From an uncultured Clostridia bacterium (GTDB lineage Bacteria > Bacillota > Clostridia > RUG12999): 9,479 bases of DNA. The DNA lies in the NCBI GenBank assembly GCA_938005345.1, contig CALLNG010000281.1:1-9479 (forward strand). The letters are read 5' to 3'. Position 1 is the stretch's first letter, and each line of letters opens with the position of its first letter. Shown here one piece after another: positions 1-7,055 of the stretch. The notes beneath the pieces are model-generated. The model was not told the DNA's origin. It did no database searches and worked only from the letters and a program-made list of their open reading frames with translations. The translations under genes were made by a program, and so were the position numbers.

Positions 1-144
1 AATGGTGCTTTCTCCATCAATTCCAATCACTTCGCCAATTAGCTTTTCATTGCCCACTTTTACCAACTCGGAAATGGAAAAGCCTTTCACGTCCCTGACT
101 TTTACAACCGGTCCGTTGATTTCATATATTGTTCCTTTTACCAT
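1..144 (-). CDS. atpA: V-type ATP synthase catalytic subunit A, N-terminal fragment (runs off left edge)
   Basis: This is the first 48 codons of the catalytic A subunit, which forms the A3B3 head and hydrolyses (or makes) ATP on the cytoplasmic side. The visible part is the N-terminal beta-barrel. It opens MVKGTIYEINGPVVKV and continues through a KLIGEVIGIDG segment, the usual start of the family; the P-loop lies outside the window. The ATG at 144 is preferred because AAAGGTG lies 9 nt upstream. The frame stays open upstream to an ATGATG at 217-222, which would add 26 residues, but no Shine-Dalgarno sequence precedes that pair and family members begin near MxKGxI. It is the last visible gene of the operon, separated from subunit E by an unusually long 138-bp gap. 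Identity is secure; the rest of the protein cannot be judged. Confidence 0.93.
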   Translation of the reverse strand, partial: MVKGTIYEINGPVVKVRDVKGFSISELVKVGNEKLIGEVIGIDGESTI

Positions 145-160
145 ATTCAAAAACACCTTT

Positions 161-186
161 CCCCATTCAATAAGGGGCAACGCCCC
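161..186 (-). promoter_or_regulatory. GC-rich hairpins just upstream of the subunit A ribosome binding site
   Basis: In the E-A gap, GGGGC and GCCCC (174-178 and 182-186) form a 5-bp all-GC stem with a 3-nt loop. The same GGGG (174-177) can instead pair with CCCC at 161-164. That alternative hairpin directly abuts the AAAGGTG site of subunit A. The two structures are mutually exclusive on the minus-strand transcript. There is no U-tract, so this is not a terminator. A role in setting subunit A translation is inference. Confidence 0.35.
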
Positions 187-282
187 GTCATGCAACTGTT
201 TTTGCCTGTACACGCGCATCATAATACGGACAGCGAAAAAACAGCGGAAGATATCTTTTCTTTCTTCCCAACGCAGCCCTGA

Positions 283-876
283 TTACAGAGACTGTATACG
301 GAATCCCGCTTCTTCCAGGAAGCGTTCCTTTTCCTCCTCAATGCGTTTGACAAGCGAATTGTCACTCATGAGGCTACTGGACCGGTTCAACACCCTGCAT
401 CCTCCTAAGATTTCCATGGTATCCTGCTCTACCGGCACCCCAAGTGGCACAAGGCTTTCTTTTAATACCAAGTCCCGTTCATCCAGTAATACAACAACAT
501 CTCCGTTGCCAACTTCCTGCAGCCCCTGCTGGGCGCATTCTTTCAAAAATGTCTTGTACTCTCCTGTCTTCCGGTAGGCTTCAATACGCTCGGATAACTG
601 TCGGAATACCGAATCAATAATACGGTTCCGGCAGCCCAGCAGTTCCCGTTTGCTGTCACTGACCGCTTTGGAAAGCAATTCATTTTGTTCTCTGCGAATT
701 TTTCCAAGTTCCCGTTGAATCGTCTGATAGGCCTTTGTCAGGATTTCGTTTTCTCTCTGTGCGATGCGGTCCCTTTTTTCCTGTTCAAACGCTTGCTCTA
801 TATCTTTCTTTTTCCGGTTTGCTTCGTCTAGCACTTCCTGCTCGAACACATGCAATTTTTCTTCCATTTGGCTCAC
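283..876 (-). CDS. atpE: V-type ATP synthase subunit E (peripheral stalk)
   Basis: Subunit E (197 aa) pairs with the H/G subunit to form the peripheral stalk that holds the A3B3 head against the membrane part. Roughly residues 1-80 are a charged, Glu/Lys/Arg/Gln-rich coiled coil. Residues from about 85 to the end form a smaller globular domain with a VVVLLDERD strand and an ILGGCRV turn typical of the family. Length is close to the usual ~190-200 aa. The start is GTG at 876: AGGAGG lies about 9 nt upstream, whereas the in-frame ATG three codons later would be too far away. It begins 19 bp after subunit F and is followed by a 138-bp gap before subunit A. Assignment rests on composition, length and position in the operon. 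Confidence 0.9.
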   Translation of the reverse strand: MSQMEEKLHVFEQEVLDEANRKKKDIEQAFEQEKRDRIAQRENEILTKAYQTIQRELGKIRREQNELLSKAVSDSKRELLGCRNRIIDSVFRQLSERIEAYRKTGEYKTFLKECAQQGLQEVGNGDVVVLLDERDLVLKESLVPLGVPVEQDTMEILGGCRVLNRSSSLMSDNSLVKRIEEEKERFLEEAGFRIQSL

Positions 877-895
877 GGCCGCACCCCTCCTTTTT

Positions 896-1204
896 CTAAA
901 TCTTTACGCCAATGGCTTCCTTTACATAGGACGTAATGGAGTCTGGTGCACGTCCCGTCCCATGCCGGTCCGGTATTTCTACTACCAGGGGCAGCGAAAC
1001 ACTTACCTTTAACTCTGATACCATTTCCGGAAAATCCTTCGCCAGTTTTTCCGTAATGAGCAGCACGCCAATTTCTTTATCTTTCAATACATCCCGAATG
1101 GCATCTTCAAATTCTTCCCGTTCATGCACCACTACGCCTTCTGTTCCTGCAAGCCGCATTCCCGTCTGCGTATCCACATTGTCACTGATGACAAACAATT
1201 TCAT
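896..1204 (-). CDS. atpF: V-type ATP synthase subunit F (central stalk)
   Basis: A 102-aa protein with the length and fold pattern of subunit F, which sits with subunit D in the rotating central stalk. It opens with a hydrophobic strand (MKLFVISDN), followed by an AGTEGVVV stretch. A GVLLITEKLAKDFPEMVSEL segment is the family-typical strand-helix unit that follows the recognition of the first domain. The C-terminus (SYVKEAIGVKI) resembles the helix that inserts into the catalytic head. The ATG at 1204 follows AAAGGCGG, a weaker site than those of its neighbours. The gap to subunit K is 28 bp and to subunit E 19 bp. E. hirae nomenclature calls this subunit NtpG. In the better-known Enterococcus and archaeal operons F follows E and C; here it precedes E. 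Confidence 0.9.
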   Translation of the reverse strand: MKLFVISDNVDTQTGMRLAGTEGVVVHEREEFEDAIRDVLKDKEIGVLLITEKLAKDFPEMVSELKVSVSLPLVVEIPDRHGTGRAPDSITSYVKEAIGVKI

Positions 1205-1232
1205 AAACGTTCCGCCTTTCTTTCGGCTTGAT

Positions 1233-1655
1233 TTATAGATTTCCGATAATCATGAAGGAAATCAGCAGTCCGTAAAGTGCAACCCCTTCTGCCAGCGCAA
1301 CAAATACCAGCGCTTTACCAAACACTTTTTCATTTTCGCTAATTGCGCCCAGCGCAGCTGATGCTGCTGCTCCTACTGCAATACCTGCGCCAATCGTTGC
1401 CATACCGGTTGCTAGGCCGGCTGCCAAATAACCCATACCAGCCCCGGTAGAAACTGCGTCTACCGTTTCTGCGCCTACCGCTCCGGTACACATTGCAATG
1501 ACAGAGGCAACCATAACCGTAAAATACATACCAATATTGGTAAACAATGTCACTTTTTTGCCTTTTACCCCTTTTTCGCTTTTGACATAAATCAAAACCG
1601 GAACTGCAATACACAATACCAATGCAATACTCACCAACGTTACAAATGTACTCAT
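1233..1655 (-). CDS. ntpK: V-type ATP synthase subunit K (membrane rotor ring proteolipid)
   Basis: This 140-aa proteolipid builds the rotating membrane ring that carries ions. Four hydrophobic segments are visible at about residues 4-24, 41-62, 73-101 and 113-138. The second hairpin is a canonical c-type hairpin: Gly/Ala-rich TM3, a polar loop (SENEK), and TM4 with the ion-binding carboxylate Glu123 in ALAEGVALYG. The first hairpin has no equivalent Glu and little Gly-rich packing, so each four-helix subunit probably carries one ion site. The residues aligning with Na+ ligands Gln110 and neighbouring Thr140 of E. hirae NtpK are Val94 and Gly124, which points to H+ coupling (inference). The ATG at 1655 follows AAGGAGAGGG. 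It lies 39 bp after subunit I and 28 bp before F. Confidence 0.93.
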   Translation of the reverse strand: MSTFVTLVSIALVLCIAVPVLIYVKSEKGVKGKKVTLFTNIGMYFTVMVASVIAMCTGAVGAETVDAVSTGAGMGYLAAGLATGMATIGAGIAVGAAASAALGAISENEKVFGKALVFVALAEGVALYGLLISFMIIGNL

Positions 1656-1694
1656 ATTACCCTCTCCTTTTTCTTTCTCACCTAAATTTTTGTT

Positions 1695-3587
1695 TTATTT
1701 ATTTAAAATTGTTTTATAAGGCTCAAACGGTCTTCCATCTCCGTCAAAGAAACGGCCAAACATCTCATAAAACTCTAGACGAAGCGTCTGAATGCAGACA
1801 ATAAAGGCCTCCATACACATGACAAATGCATTTCCAAAAATTAAGACAACTGGTCCACCGGAACCTGCCATTTCAACAAAGCTGTACACCACCATCATCA
1901 TCCCTGCATGAACTAACGCAAATGCGCCAATACGGATAAAGGATATGGTATTGGTAATATAGCTTAATAATATTTCAAATAACTCAAACAGGTTTTCTGT
2001 AATAAATTCGCCTTTACGCTCCGGTAACCAATGTTTTTTCTTGTCCAGCAGCGCGCCCAGTGGTTTCTGTAGAAAAATCAACAGCAGCGGAATACCAAAC
2101 AGGAAAATACCTACTACAACTGGTACACTTGCGCCGTTCGTAATACTTCCCAGCACAACAGCTATAACGGCAACATAAAAAATCAGTCCTGCAAGTCCGT
2201 TTTGTCCAAAAAACAGTCTGCCCCGGTTTCCCATTTTCACAGCATTAATCATATTTGCGATCATTGCGATAATTAACATAACTACACCAAATGCCACAGC
2301 TAAAATCAATAATGTATTGGTGCTTTCCATGGGATGAATCAAACCTGGAATAAGTTCTTCGTTACCAAACACACTGCCGTAGACAAAGCCAAACACTGTT
2401 CCGCTTACGCCCACCCATGACACAATTCCCGCCAACCGTATTTTTTTCCATTGATATAAAATAAATCCTGCGATTGCCAGTACTGCCCCTTGTCCAACAT
2501 CACCGAACATCATGCCAAACATCAAAATATAGGTGATGGCAAGCAGTGGTGTCGCATCCATTTCACGGTAATTGGGTAGGCCATACATTTCCACAAACAT
2601 TTCAAACGGCTGTGCCCATTTCCGGTTTTTCATTTTGGTTGGCGGCACCAATTCTTTATCCAATTCAACCGGGTCTTGGCTCATGACCATGACATCACGC
2701 TCCTTGTCAAGCGCTTTTTCCAACTGTTTTGCCTCTTCCCGTACCGCCCAGCACACCATGTAAAAACTGTCCTCCGTATGGGCAGATTTTTCACGGATTT
2801 CATAGACATAATATTTACGCTTATAATAACTGTACCACGCCATTAATTTGGGGCGTAACTGCTCCGTTCTATGCTTAATTGCAGCATTGTTTTGTTCAAT
2901 CAATTTTTGCAGCGATTCGTTTTCCTGCCGCAATGTTAACAAGGCGTCCCGTGGTTTTCCCACTGCTTTTTCCGAAATCCGTATACGTTCAAAGTTGAGC
3001 GATGCAAACACGTCATCTACGTGCTTGCGGCAATTATGCGGCGTCAAATACATACCATATACATATCCATCTTCCTCCGCACCTTTGAGAAATACTGTCG
3101 GCATTTTTCGCAGATAGGTAACCAACTTCATATAGGACTCCCGCGTCATCCTACCGAACCGAAACCGCATAAATTCAAAAGAAAACATTTCTTCCAACGG
3201 AACATCAATTTCACTCATATGCTCCAAATGGCTACATAGAATGTTGTTTTCACCAATACGTTTTGTCCACTCTTTTATCTGTTCCCGTTTTTTCATAATT
3301 TCCTGCCGCAGTTGTTCCAACAATTCCGGCACCGCTTCCTCCGGTTTTGCTGCTCCCGGCTGATAGTCCGGTTGGATTTCTAGGAATTGGCAAATATCCT
3401 TGCATTCTTTAAACAGATTGCTAAATGGGTTGGCCTGCGTAAAATGCTCAAGTCCTTTAATATTATGTGTGACCTTCATCGCATCTTCAATTTGCACGTC
3501 CCTGTCCATTACATACCGTTCCATTATGTCGTCAAACAGATCCACCGGCCCCATTATATGAATTAATTTCATTTTTTGTATTGCCAT
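1695..3587 (-). CDS. ntpI: V-type ATP synthase subunit I (membrane stator)
   Basis: The 630-aa stator (V-ATPase a-subunit family) provides the ion half-channels beside the K ring and anchors the peripheral stalks. Residues 1 to about 340 form the hydrophilic cytoplasmic arm with coiled coils near 85-115 and 215-245. About seven or eight membrane helices follow from about 347. Hallmarks are FGMMFGDVGQG (357-367), the SFIRIGAFALVHAG helix with essential Arg552, and QTLRLEFYEMFGRFF with the second conserved Arg603. The C-terminus, GRPFEPYKTI, is also typical. The start is the ATG at 3587, with AGGTG about 9 nt upstream. A frame extending upstream to 3662 is rejected because it would overlap the end of subunit C and has no ribosome binding site. 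It starts 14 bp after subunit C. Confidence 0.95.
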   Translation of the reverse strand: MAIQKMKLIHIMGPVDLFDDIMERYVMDRDVQIEDAMKVTHNIKGLEHFTQANPFSNLFKECKDICQFLEIQPDYQPGAAKPEEAVPELLEQLRQEIMKKREQIKEWTKRIGENNILCSHLEHMSEIDVPLEEMFSFEFMRFRFGRMTRESYMKLVTYLRKMPTVFLKGAEEDGYVYGMYLTPHNCRKHVDDVFASLNFERIRISEKAVGKPRDALLTLRQENESLQKLIEQNNAAIKHRTEQLRPKLMAWYSYYKRKYYVYEIREKSAHTEDSFYMVCWAVREEAKQLEKALDKERDVMVMSQDPVELDKELVPPTKMKNRKWAQPFEMFVEMYGLPNYREMDATPLLAITYILMFGMMFGDVGQGAVLAIAGFILYQWKKIRLAGIVSWVGVSGTVFGFVYGSVFGNEELIPGLIHPMESTNTLLILAVAFGVVMLIIAMIANMINAVKMGNRGRLFFGQNGLAGLIFYVAVIAVVLGSITNGASVPVVVGIFLFGIPLLLIFLQKPLGALLDKKKHWLPERKGEFITENLFELFEILLSYITNTISFIRIGAFALVHAGMMMVVYSFVEMAGSGGPVVLIFGNAFVMCMEAFIVCIQTLRLEFYEMFGRFFDGDGRPFEPYKTILNK

Positions 3588-3601
3588 AAATCTGCACCTG
3601 C

Positions 3602-4663
3602 TTACTTTCTTTCCACTACATACCGCCAAATTTCCCCTTTGGGAATTTGATACCGGATGCATTCTATCATAGAACCTATATTATCAATTTCCAGTTGTTT
3701 CGCAGTTAAATACTCAAACGCGGCTGTGAGCTGGTAGCTGTTTCTACCGTTTCTTTTCTTCATCAATTTCAACTGCAATTGCAGCAGCGTTCGTTCATAA
3801 AGGCCATTTTCATGTTGGCTAAAAATATCGGTATATTTATTTTCCTTTGCAATCGCTACAATTTCCTCCGGCGTTTCCGCTTCCACCAAACGTTTGATTT
3901 CTTTTTCCTTCAGCTTGCCATGAACTGGAATAAGTACCGTATAAATGATATCATTTGGCATGTGGTAATATTTTTTACTGCGGTAAATCCATAAAAGATT
4001 TAATATATCCGCTTCATAGCCCACATATTCCTCCATTTTTTTCTGGTCTTTCCCCTGCAAAAACCGCTTGATTTGTTTCCATAAGTTGGTGTAATAGTAA
4101 ATATCCAACTGCGTTTCCATGTCAAAATAAGAAGTCTGCCCGCTTTCCGTTCCCTGTTCAAATGCCGCCCGCAGAACCCGTTGATATGGAATACCTTTTA
4201 ATGCGTCAATAATTTCATCAATAGTTTTCGCCTGCTCCACCTTGCTAAAATCAATTCTAGAAATTTCTTGAAATTCCCTTGGCACACGGTAAATTATTTC
4301 GTGAAATTCTTCTCCTACACCCACGCGCCGAATAATCAACTTTAACATATCAATTTCATGCCGCACCAGCCAAGTCTGCAAAAAGCGGCGGTCGGAAATA
4401 TTCATAAAATGCTGTAGCTTCACAAAATCTTGAAATGCACTGATATGCAACAGCCATTCCAAAAAATCTCGGTGGACTTCTTCTTCCCGAATATCAGCCA
4501 GTACATCACGGTATGATGTTTCCTGTTTCAAATATCCGACCGCTTCCGTCACCGTTTGTTTGCTTTGCAGTTCCTTCACCTGTTGCTCGCGGAGCAGCTT
4601 TCCCGACATTGACTGCAGTTTTGCCGCCAGAGCGCCATATCGCAATAGCCCCGAAAAAGCCAT
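3602..4663 (-). CDS. atpC: V-type ATP synthase subunit C (V0 d / AC39 family)
   Basis: A 353-aa, mostly helical soluble protein of the V0D/AC39 family. It caps the membrane ring like a socket and connects it to the central stalk. Family-like features are the N-terminal helix that selects the ring (MAFSGLLRYGALAAKLQSM), repeated three-helix units, and the YEADILNLLWIYRSKKYY segment (about residues 216-233). That segment matches the conserved Asp-x-x-N-h-x-x-h-x-R-x-K pattern. Another match is a C-terminal block reading DNIGSMIECIRYQIPKGEI. No membrane helix is present, as expected. The ATG at 4663 has AAAGGAGGGG upstream. It is 26 bp after the H/G subunit and 14 bp before I. Placing C before I differs from the Enterococcus order, where C follows E. 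Confidence 0.92.
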   Translation of the reverse strand: MAFSGLLRYGALAAKLQSMSGKLLREQQVKELQSKQTVTEAVGYLKQETSYRDVLADIREEEVHRDFLEWLLHISAFQDFVKLQHFMNISDRRFLQTWLVRHEIDMLKLIIRRVGVGEEFHEIIYRVPREFQEISRIDFSKVEQAKTIDEIIDALKGIPYQRVLRAAFEQGTESGQTSYFDMETQLDIYYYTNLWKQIKRFLQGKDQKKMEEYVGYEADILNLLWIYRSKKYYHMPNDIIYTVLIPVHGKLKEKEIKRLVEAETPEEIVAIAKENKYTDIFSQHENGLYERTLLQLQLKLMKKRNGRNSYQLTAAFEYLTAKQLEIDNIGSMIECIRYQIPKGEIWRYVVERK

Positions 4664-4689
4664 TTTTTGCCCCTCCTTTCCCGCGTGAC

Positions 4690-5007
4690 CTACTGTCTCA
4701 AACGAAAAATGTCGTCAAACAACATGTTTACCCAATTTTCTTCATTTTCTTGATACAACCGGTCCAGTTTTTCCTTTTTTTCTGCAGTATTCTGTTCCAG
4801 CTTCTGTAATTTTTCTTTCGTAATCTGGCTTTCCTGTTCCCGCAACGATGCAATCTTTTTGTTCATCTTTGCGGTCCAATCCTGTTTCAGTTCCTGAACC
4901 ACCTGTTCCACTTCTTCATCCAAATGCGTTTGCTTTTCCCGCGCTTCTTCTACCACATCATGCGCCTTTTTTTCCATATCTAGTATTTGTTTGATCACCT
5001 GTTCCAT
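4690..5007 (-). CDS. V-type ATP synthase subunit G/H-like coiled-coil protein (peripheral stalk)
   Basis: A 105-aa protein that is almost entirely charged coiled coil (Glu, Lys, Gln, with regularly spaced Leu/Ile/Val). This is the character of the small peripheral-stalk subunit called H or G in archaea and NtpF in E. hirae, which forms a right-handed coiled coil with subunit E. It opens MEQVIKQILDMEKKAHDVV, similar to the start of other H/G subunits, and ends in a hydrophobic patch (VNMLFDDIFRL) that could be the head-binding end. It is the first ATPase gene, immediately before C, which is where this subunit often sits. The ATG at 5007 has AAGGAG 10 nt upstream and a second GGAG closer in. 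Such sequences diverge fast, so position contributes much of the evidence. Confidence 0.82.
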   Translation of the reverse strand: MEQVIKQILDMEKKAHDVVEEAREKQTHLDEEVEQVVQELKQDWTAKMNKKIASLREQESQITKEKLQKLEQNTAEKKEKLDRLYQENEENWVNMLFDDIFRLRQ

Positions 5008-5036
5008 ATCTCTCCAACTCCTTTTCCCAGCTGCGA

Positions 5037-6395
5037 TTAATTCCGCAAACTATGAATCGGTGCAGGAATTCTTCCGCCGCGCAGGGTAAAGGCTTCGCTA
5101 GAGTGTCCGCTCACCGGCATCACCGGCCCGCTACCCAGCAACCCGCCAAATTCCACCGTGTCTCCCACAGTTTTCCCCACTGCCGGAATAATCCTCACTG
5201 CCGTTGTTTTATTGTTGATCATACCAATCGCACTTTCATCCGCGATAATGGCCGCAATAGTGGATGCCGGCGTATCCCCAGGCACAACAATCATATCTAA
5301 CCCCACAGAACATACACATGTCATGGCTTCCAGTTTTTCCAATGAAAGTGCGCCGCTGCGCACAGCGTCAATCATGCCCGCATCTTCACTCACCGGTATA
5401 AAGGCACCCGAAAGCCCTCCTACGTGGGAGCTTGCCATCACACCGCCTTTTTTCACTGCATCATTCAACAGTGCCAACGCGGCTGTCGTACCATGCGTTC
5501 CACATTTTTCAAGGCCCATTTCTTCCAATATATATGCAACACTGTCACCTACCGCTGGAGTAGGCGCCAAGGATAAATCCACAATACCAAACGGCACTTG
5601 CAAACGGCGTGATGCTTCATGCGCCACCAGCTGCCCCATACGCGTAATTTTGAACGCCGTCTTTTTAATAGTTTCTGCCAGCACATCAAACGATGCTTCT
5701 TTCCCAAGTTTCGCCACAGCGTTTCGTACAACGCCCGGGCCACTCACGCCAACATTGATGACGCACTCCGGCTCTCCAATACCATGAAATGCCCCTGCCA
5801 TAAACGGATTGTCCTCCACGGCATTCATGAATACAACCAATTTTGCACAGCCGCCGGAATCATATTCCTTTGTTGCCTCTGCTACCGCTTTTACGCACTC
5901 GCCCATTTCATGTACAGCGTCCATATTAATCCCCGCTTTTGTGGTACCCACATTAACGCTCGCACATACCCGTTCTGTTTCTTTTAAAACATGCGGTAGG
6001 GAACGAATGACTTTTTCATCCCCCACGGAATACCCCTTGTGTACCAAAGCGGAATATCCGCCAATAAAATTGACGCCGGTTTGCTTTGCCGCCCGGTCCA
6101 TCGCTTGGGCGAGTACTACAGAGTCTCCCTCTGCACTTCCTGCCAAAAGCGAAATCGGTGTGACTGCAATGCGCTTATTGATGATCGGAATACCATATTC
6201 CCGTTCAATTTTTTCGCCTGTTTCCACTAAGTATTCCGCTTTTTGCGTTATTTTATCATAAATCTTTTGCTGCATTTGCGTCATGGTATCTTTACAGCAA
6301 TCCAATAAAGATATTCCCATGGTAATCGTGCGAATATCTAGATTCTCGTCTGAAATCATATGGATGGTTTCCATAATTTCCCGGTTACTCAGCAT
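5037..6395 (-). CDS. PFL family protein (UPF0210 / DUF711), function unknown
   Basis: A 452-aa protein of the UPF0210/DUF711 family, structurally related to pyruvate formate-lyase and anaerobic ribonucleotide reductase barrels but without an assigned reaction. Conserved-looking blocks are GGYSALV (112-118), [20 protein letters not shown] (189-208) followed by a Gly-rich [24 protein letters not shown] (273-287), [16 protein letters not shown] (298-313) and [16 protein letters not shown] (360-375). Cysteines 298, 360 and 362 fall in these blocks. Length is normal for the family. The ATG at 6395 follows AGGAGGCGG. The gene lies downstream of the UPF0237 ACT gene, a pairing seen in many Bacillota (for example the adjacent SP_0238/SP_0239 pair of Streptococcus pneumoniae), so the ACT protein is plausibly its sensor or partner. 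It ends 29 bp before the first ATPase gene. Family is certain; function is not. Confidence 0.93.
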   Translation of the reverse strand: MLSNREIMETIHMISDENLDIRTITMGISLLDCCKDTMTQMQQKIYDKITQKAEYLVETGEKIEREYGIPIINKRIAVTPISLLAGSAEGDSVVLAQAMDRAAKQTGVNFIGGYSALVHKGYSVGDEKVIRSLPHVLKETERVCASVNVGTTKAGINMDAVHEMGECVKAVAEATKEYDSGGCAKLVVFMNAVEDNPFMAGAFHGIGEPECVINVGVSGPGVVRNAVAKLGKEASFDVLAETIKKTAFKITRMGQLVAHEASRRLQVPFGIVDLSLAPTPAVGDSVAYILEEMGLEKCGTHGTTAALALLNDAVKKGGVMASSHVGGLSGAFIPVSEDAGMIDAVRSGALSLEKLEAMTCVCSVGLDMIVVPGDTPASTIAAIIADESAIGMINNKTTAVRIIPAVGKTVGDTVEFGGLLGSGPVMPVSGHSSEAFTLRGGRIPAPIHSLRN

Positions 6396-6422
6396 ATTCC
6401 GCCGCCTCCTTCAAACGTTTTA

Positions 6423-6455
6423 CAACCGCAATATGCAAAAGGCATGTTGCGGTTG
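6423..6455 (-). promoter_or_regulatory. Intercistronic 14-bp-stem hairpin between ACT and PFL genes
   Basis: CAACCGCAATATGC (6423-6436) pairs with GCATGTTGCGGTTG (6442-6455), a 14-bp stem with one mismatch or wobble and a 5-nt loop. On the minus-strand transcript it lies 23 nt after the ACT stop codon and 12 nt before the PFL ribosome binding site (6405-6410). No U-tract follows, so it is not a classical terminator. It may protect the ACT mRNA end, attenuate, or be a palindromic repeat unit; these roles are inferred. Confidence 0.7.
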
Positions 6456-6478
6456 CGGGCTTTATTCATGAAATTGCG

Positions 6479-6748
6479 TTAGATTCTGTGCATGGACTGG
6501 AACAAGTCTTCGTGCTGAATCCGAATAGAAACGCCTAGTTCTTTTTCTAGTGTTTCCAATTTTGCGGCTACAGTTTCAAAAGCCGTCTGTGAGGTTGACA
6601 AATCCACCAGCATAACCATGGTAAACAGTTCTTGCATGATGGTCTGCGAAATATCCAATATATTGATTTCTTCCTGAAATAGCAATCCACTGATTTTGGC
6701 AATGATTCCGGTCTTGTCTTTTCCAATTACCGTGATAACCGCTCTCAT
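6479..6748 (-). CDS. ACT domain-containing protein (UPF0237)
   Basis: An 89-aa single ACT domain of the UPF0237 family, a small ligand-sensing fold that usually works as a dimer. The first strand and ligand loop read MRAVITVIGKDKTGIIAKIS, with the typical GKDxxGI turn at residues 9-14. These are followed by a helix (SGLLFQEEINILDISQTIM) and a strand with LFTMVMLVDLS. The C-terminal helix (ETVAAKLETLEKELGVSIRIQHEDLF) ends with the family's 'I-QHEDLF-MHRI' tail. Length matches the family's 88-90 aa. The ATG at 6748 follows AAAGGAGAG. It is the first gene of the minus-strand operon, about 118 nt after the predicted transcription start, with the PFL gene 83 bp downstream. The bound ligand is unknown; other ACT domains bind amino acids or nucleotides. 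Confidence 0.93.
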   Translation of the reverse strand: MRAVITVIGKDKTGIIAKISGLLFQEEINILDISQTIMQELFTMVMLVDLSTSQTAFETVAAKLETLEKELGVSIRIQHEDLFQSMHRI

Positions 6749-6800
6749 ACGCCGCTCTCCTTTCTGACTGTTTTATCTTCCAGAATGTCATGATTTCCGG

Positions 6801-6816
6801 CGTGTTACCGTGTTAC
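6801..6816. repeat. 8-bp direct tandem repeat in the ACT-operon leader
   Basis: CGTGTTAC occurs twice without a gap (6801-6808, 6809-6816). It lies in the 5' leader of the minus-strand operon, where it reads GTAACACG twice, about 53-68 nt before the ACT start codon. A second exact TATAAT on the minus strand lies beside it (6820-6825) but with only a poor -35 (TTCAAG, 18-bp spacer). It could be a regulator site or chance. Confidence 0.5.
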
Positions 6817-6872
6817 AAAATTATAAGCCTCTCTGTTTTCTAGCTTGAACTCATCTGATTTGATTATCGTTC

Positions 6873-6901
6873 ATTATATCACAGATTAAAATCAATGTCT
6901 A
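6873..6901 (-). promoter_or_regulatory. Sigma-A promoter for the ACT-PFL-ATPase operon
   Basis: On the minus strand: -35 TAGACA (6896-6901), a 17-bp spacer, and a perfect -10 TATAAT (6873-6878) preceded by TG-A, giving an extended -10. An A/T-rich tract immediately upstream of the -35 could serve as an UP element. The predicted start near 6866 leaves a leader of about 118 nt before the ACT gene. It is the only strong minus-strand promoter I found upstream of the run. Confidence 0.8.
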
Positions 6902-7016
6902 CCGTTTTTTTTTATAAAATTTGTGTATATCTATATTCTCCTTTATGTATTTCATAGCTTACCAAATTTTTAATTTTCACAAAAACAAAAAGAAAGATTC
7001 TACTTTTTTCTACATT

Positions 7017-7038
7017 TTGCGGTATATTTGCGGTATAT
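7017..7038. repeat. 11-bp tandem repeat upstream of the microprotein genes
   Basis: TTGCGGTATAT occurs twice back to back (7017-7027 and 7028-7038), ending 17 bp before the candidate -35 of the microprotein promoter. The 11-bp period places both copies on the same face of the helix, as for paired sites of an activator or repressor. That function is inferred. Confidence 0.6.
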
Positions 7039-7055
7039 AGTTTTTCTCGTCTCAT

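Noticed and set aside
2..577. 191-codon plus-strand open frame at the left edge
   Set aside because: Antisense to subunits A and E; Ser/Thr/Pro-rich composition typical of a shadow frame.
3588..3662. 25-codon N-terminal extension of subunit I
   Set aside because: It would overlap the end of subunit C, has no ribosome binding site, and the family begins at the MAIQKMKLI-type start at 3587.
5158..5787. 209-codon plus-strand open frame
   Set aside because: It lies antisense within the PFL-family gene, which has family-wide conserved motifs and a good start; the plus-strand frame has no ribosome binding site or recognisable domain.
6925..6960. Minus-strand AAAGGAG resembling a ribosome binding site
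   Set aside because: No ATG, GTG or TTG follows at a usable distance, and it lies upstream of the mapped-by-eye promoter.
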